Under the pieces are notes generated by a model, which saw only the letters and a list, made by a program, of their open reading frames with translations, made no database searches and was not told the origin of the DNA. DNA of 64,000 nt from Pyrrhosoma nymphula (lineage: Eukaryota > Arthropoda > Insecta > Odonata > Coenagrionidae), in assembly GCA_963573305.1 (NCBI GenBank), contig OY754329.1, forward strand, positions 131,737,422 to 131,801,421. Direction: 5' to 3'. The translations under genes were made by a program, and so were the position numbers. Of this stretch, positions 61,383 to 64,000 are shown piece by piece. Within the stretch, counting starts at the first letter, position 1, and each line of letters opens with the position of its first letter.

Positions 61383-62862
61383 TTGATCTCTGCAAAATCT
61401 GCCGATATTAGGGAGCAAATAAGACGCGAAATTGAAATAAATCTAGTGTCGCTGAAAGTGGACATTGCCACGAGCATGGATACATCGGTTCTAGGTCTCA
61501 ATATGCAGACAGACAATGACGGGAAAATATTACTCCGCACGTTAGCAGTTCGGCTGATGAATGTTTCTTATACTGCTATGAACTTGTGCAAGACCGTTCC
61601 AGATATTTTTTCTGAATATGGCATAGGAGATAGTCAAACATATTCTATAATTACGGACAACGCATATAATATGACTGCAATTATCTAACCGTCATGCAAA
61701 AGATGGAAGACATGGCCACAGATCTTGAAATAGATTCTGTTCTCAATTTTCGGTCTTCAGATGAAGAAGCAGCAGGAAGGGGGATTTAGTTTGAGGACGT
61801 TGAATTTGAAGAGAGATGTAATGATATCGATAGCCGAGGGGTCGAAGATAATACCTGGAACGACGCAACAACAGTAGAAATACCAGACAGTCCCCAACGA
61901 AGTGCTCAAAGGAATGAGATGCGCAGCTCACACGCTGCAATTGGCCGCTTGGGATGTATTAAGGACCGAGGAAGTTAAGGCATGCCTAGAAAAAGTGAGA
62001 CGAGCTACAGCCAAGTTGAGGACGGCAACAGCAGTGCTTACATTGGAAGCAAATGCGTATATTCAAACCTGTTTTATATTGCCTGACTAGATGGGAATCA
62101 ACGTTTTATTTTCTGAGCAGTTTTCTGAAGGCGCGAGCTGTATGCAAAGATCTGTATCAGCCCAACAAAAAGGACCTTAAAGATTTGCTTCTGACCAAAA
62201 GTGATTAGCATCTGGTTCTCGACTTGGTGGTAACATTAAAACCAGCACGCGTGGCGACTCAACGCCTGCAGTTCGAAGAGCTGACTCCCAGCGACGCTTT
62301 CTGCACTTGGCAGCGTTGCCTCATTGCCACGAAAAATGTTGCTTCTCCATTCACAAATGATCTACTTCATGCCTTAGATTGACGAGAAAAAAACTTATTG
62401 GAGAGCGATGGGTTTGTAGCTGCCATATACATGGACTCCTGGTTCAATATCTTGCTGTCGAGTTTCGATCAAGCAAGGACCAAGAACTATTTGAAAAAAA
62501 TGTCGATAAGGCGCCAAAGACTTCAAAAAATGCAGTTCAACCTAGAGCAAGTCGAATCAGATATTGATGATGATTCTGAGATTGATGTGCTGGAGTTGAA
62601 ACCCGAGCAAGCTGAAAAGTCATAATAACGGAGGAAGATGAGTAAGCCTGATGGTAGCATCGATATACACGAAAGGTTAAATAATTTTCTCAATGTTCCA
62701 AGGGAAAGCAAAGATGCTAATGTTCTAGAGGTATGGGAAAAATATAAGAAAATCAGCCCCGAACTATATCGCCTTGCTAGTGTCATACATGCTCTTCCCT
62801 TTACCCAAGTGAGTGTCGAGAGGCTATTTTCAGGAGTCAAGTACATACGAGATGTAAGTTAA
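61383..62862 (+). pseudogene. hAT transposase, broken
   Basis: In order: SLKVDIATSMDTSVLGLNMQ (first Asp region), YSIITDNAYNM (second Asp; usually TDN-x-x-NM), MRCAAHTLQLAAWDV (C-x-x-H-x-L-x-L), an unaligned middle with stops at about 62090 and 62210, AIYMDSWFNILLSSF and the dimerisation motif ASVIHALPFTQVSVERLFS. Frameshifts occur near 61690, 62090, 62380 and 62625. A GTAAGT follows the last motif at 62853. It is distinct from the hAT at 36129-40067. Confidence 0.82.
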
Positions 62863-63318
62863 CACCATATCTCTTTGACAATATCATGTTGGTTCGCTGT
62901 AACGCTTTGTTTAAGAGACGATCGAGTATTTGACAGTGCCGTTTCTTTTATATTGTAGTTTGTTGTTTCACTGAAAACTTGCAACATTTTAGACTCAATA
63001 CAGGTGTAGGGTATTTTTTTGTTATTTTAATTTTAGTAGACGAGAATTATACGTTTGAGTGATTTTTTTCGTTTAAATGGATGAGGAAATGTTATTTCCC
63101 GTAGTCTAACAGTTCTTAGAGGGGAAGAGGAATTTTCAGTTCTCCTCCAGCAAATGTTGTTCATTCTTCGGGAGATTGCTGTTGATGACGTGGTTAGTAT
63201 ATGAGAGATTCAGAACTTAATGTAGTAATTTAAGTCATTAGGTTTAATGACATTTCTCTACAAATTACACCGCCTAATGTTATGAAAGTATCTTGGCAGG
63301 AACCAAGGCAATACTGCC
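62863..63318. other. No gene recognised
   Basis: AT-rich spacer. Confidence 0.35.
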
Positions 63319-64000
63319 TTATAAACCGAGAGCAGCACATAGTTAGAACCCTGCTAGGGGACGACCGGAATATGAGGGAGTAGGGACGGCGCGGCGTGGG
63401 TGCTCAGGGGCCCGGGCCGCTGCACGTCCAGAGGGGCCCGGTTTTTGTGACCCCCTTTTTAAAAAAATTGTGCGTTTAAAAAGCGTAAAACTAAAATTTC
63501 ATAGGTATTTATGTACAGTATGACAAAATTGTACTTTCACTCAGATGCTTGGTCTGCTGGCTGTTCAAAGTTCGGAGCCCGACCCGCCGGGGCCTTCGGA
63601 CCCGAGCCCGAAACCTAATGCGTGGCCCGGGGCCCGGGCGGGAATCCCCGCCTTCCCGCCCTGGCCACGCCGCCCCTGTGAGGGAGCATATAAGAATATC
63701 CAGGACCTCTTTCGTATGGTTTCAGTCAAAAGTAGGAGCGGATGGGAGCAAAGGTTGAAGCTGGCTGTTATTAGGCTGCTGGCTGTGCTCCTCTTCTGGA
63801 TCACCCGTGGAACATCTTTCAGAGTGATCAGCTCCAACTTTGGCCTCCCAAGGTCGACAGAACATCTAATGGTGCATGAAATGCAGCAAGGTCTCACTCT
63901 ATCTAGGAGAGTGATACGCCTGCCTGCAAATGGAGAACTTGTGGCAAGTGGTGGCGGATTCGCAAGAATGTCCCGGAGTGTAGAGCTGAGATGTGTAGTG
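63319..64000 (+). pseudogene. PIF/Harbinger transposase N-terminal part, runs off the window
   Basis: REQHIVRTLLGDDRNMRE precedes a hAT MITE. Beyond it the frame resumes with HIRISRTSFVWFQSKV, then KLAVIRLLAVLLFWITRGTS, FRVISSNFGLPRSTEHL, VHEMQQGL. This is the N-terminal helix-turn-helix part of a HARBI1-like transposase. The frame appears open to the window edge apart from the insertion and one possible shift near 63750. The catalytic part would lie beyond 64000. Confidence 0.65.
63381..63678. mobile_element. hAT MITE with perfect 8-bp target duplication
   Basis: TGAGGGAG (63373-63380 and 63679-63686) flanks a 298-bp, GC-rich-ended element with inverted ends TAGGGACGGCGCGGCG and (inverted) CAGGGGCGGCGTGGCC. 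A further GGGCCCGGG / CCCGGGCCC pair lies 30-60 bp inside. The centre is AT-rich and non-coding. It interrupts a Harbinger transposase frame. Confidence 0.88.

Overview
This window is eukaryotic, almost certainly an insect or close arthropod. It is AT-rich, gene-poor and packed with retrotransposons, DNA transposons, MITEs and SINEs of mixed age. No bacterial-type operons, rRNA operon or CRISPR array are visible. The only recognisable single-copy host protein gene is a six-exon, minus-strand chitin deacetylase (27503-56728). It encodes 386 aa: a signal peptide plus a polysaccharide-deacetylase domain with no chitin-binding or LDLa domain, the architecture of the short gut-type insect group. 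All splice sites found are GT-AG and their phases agree. A TATA box and GATA motifs lie just upstream. The only intact RNA gene is a tRNA-Asp(GTC) at 25654-25725. || Layout. 1-7.9 kb: a tRNA-derived SINE, degenerate tandem repeats, a decayed Harbinger transposase with a tandemly duplicated C-terminal exon, a minisatellite holding a THAP-bearing terminal-inverted-repeat (TIR) element, and a MITE with perfect 31-bp TIRs. 7.9-26.5 kb: a nest of insertions. An old Copia element (Copia 1) is cut into pieces by (i) a young Ty3/gypsy element with identical 182-bp LTRs and a CTCCC target duplication at its left edge, (ii) a second, decayed Copia (Copia 2, 5-bp GTTAT target duplication) that itself holds a LINE fragment, and (iii) a 7.5-kb block whose two ends are diverged ~0.5-kb direct repeats, each carrying a tRNA-Asp gene. 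The left tRNA-Asp is split by a Tx1/L1-like LINE with a 7-bp target duplication inside the tRNA. The block interior holds a Penelope-like GIY-YIG remnant and a candidate hammerhead ribozyme. 26.5-56.8 kb: the deacetylase gene. Its introns hold a Harbinger transposase and Myb/SANT pair, a hAT element inserted in the Myb-like exon with a gag-only gypsy derivative nested inside it, Copia gag, several LINE pieces, 5S-derived SINEs, a poly(A)-tailed retro-insertion and a pogo-like transposase. 56.8-64 kb: a hairpin MITE, Helitron helicase, second pogo-like, LINE RNase H, Copia gag and hAT transposase remnants, and a Harbinger transposase running off the edge, interrupted by a hAT MITE with a perfect 8-bp target duplication. 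|| The most unusual structure is the 18.57-26.08 kb block: tRNA-Asp-bearing terminal direct repeats, with a LINE integrated into one of the two tRNA copies. I cannot match it to a described element class from memory. Family assignments come from motif recognition by eye, with no alignment or database search.
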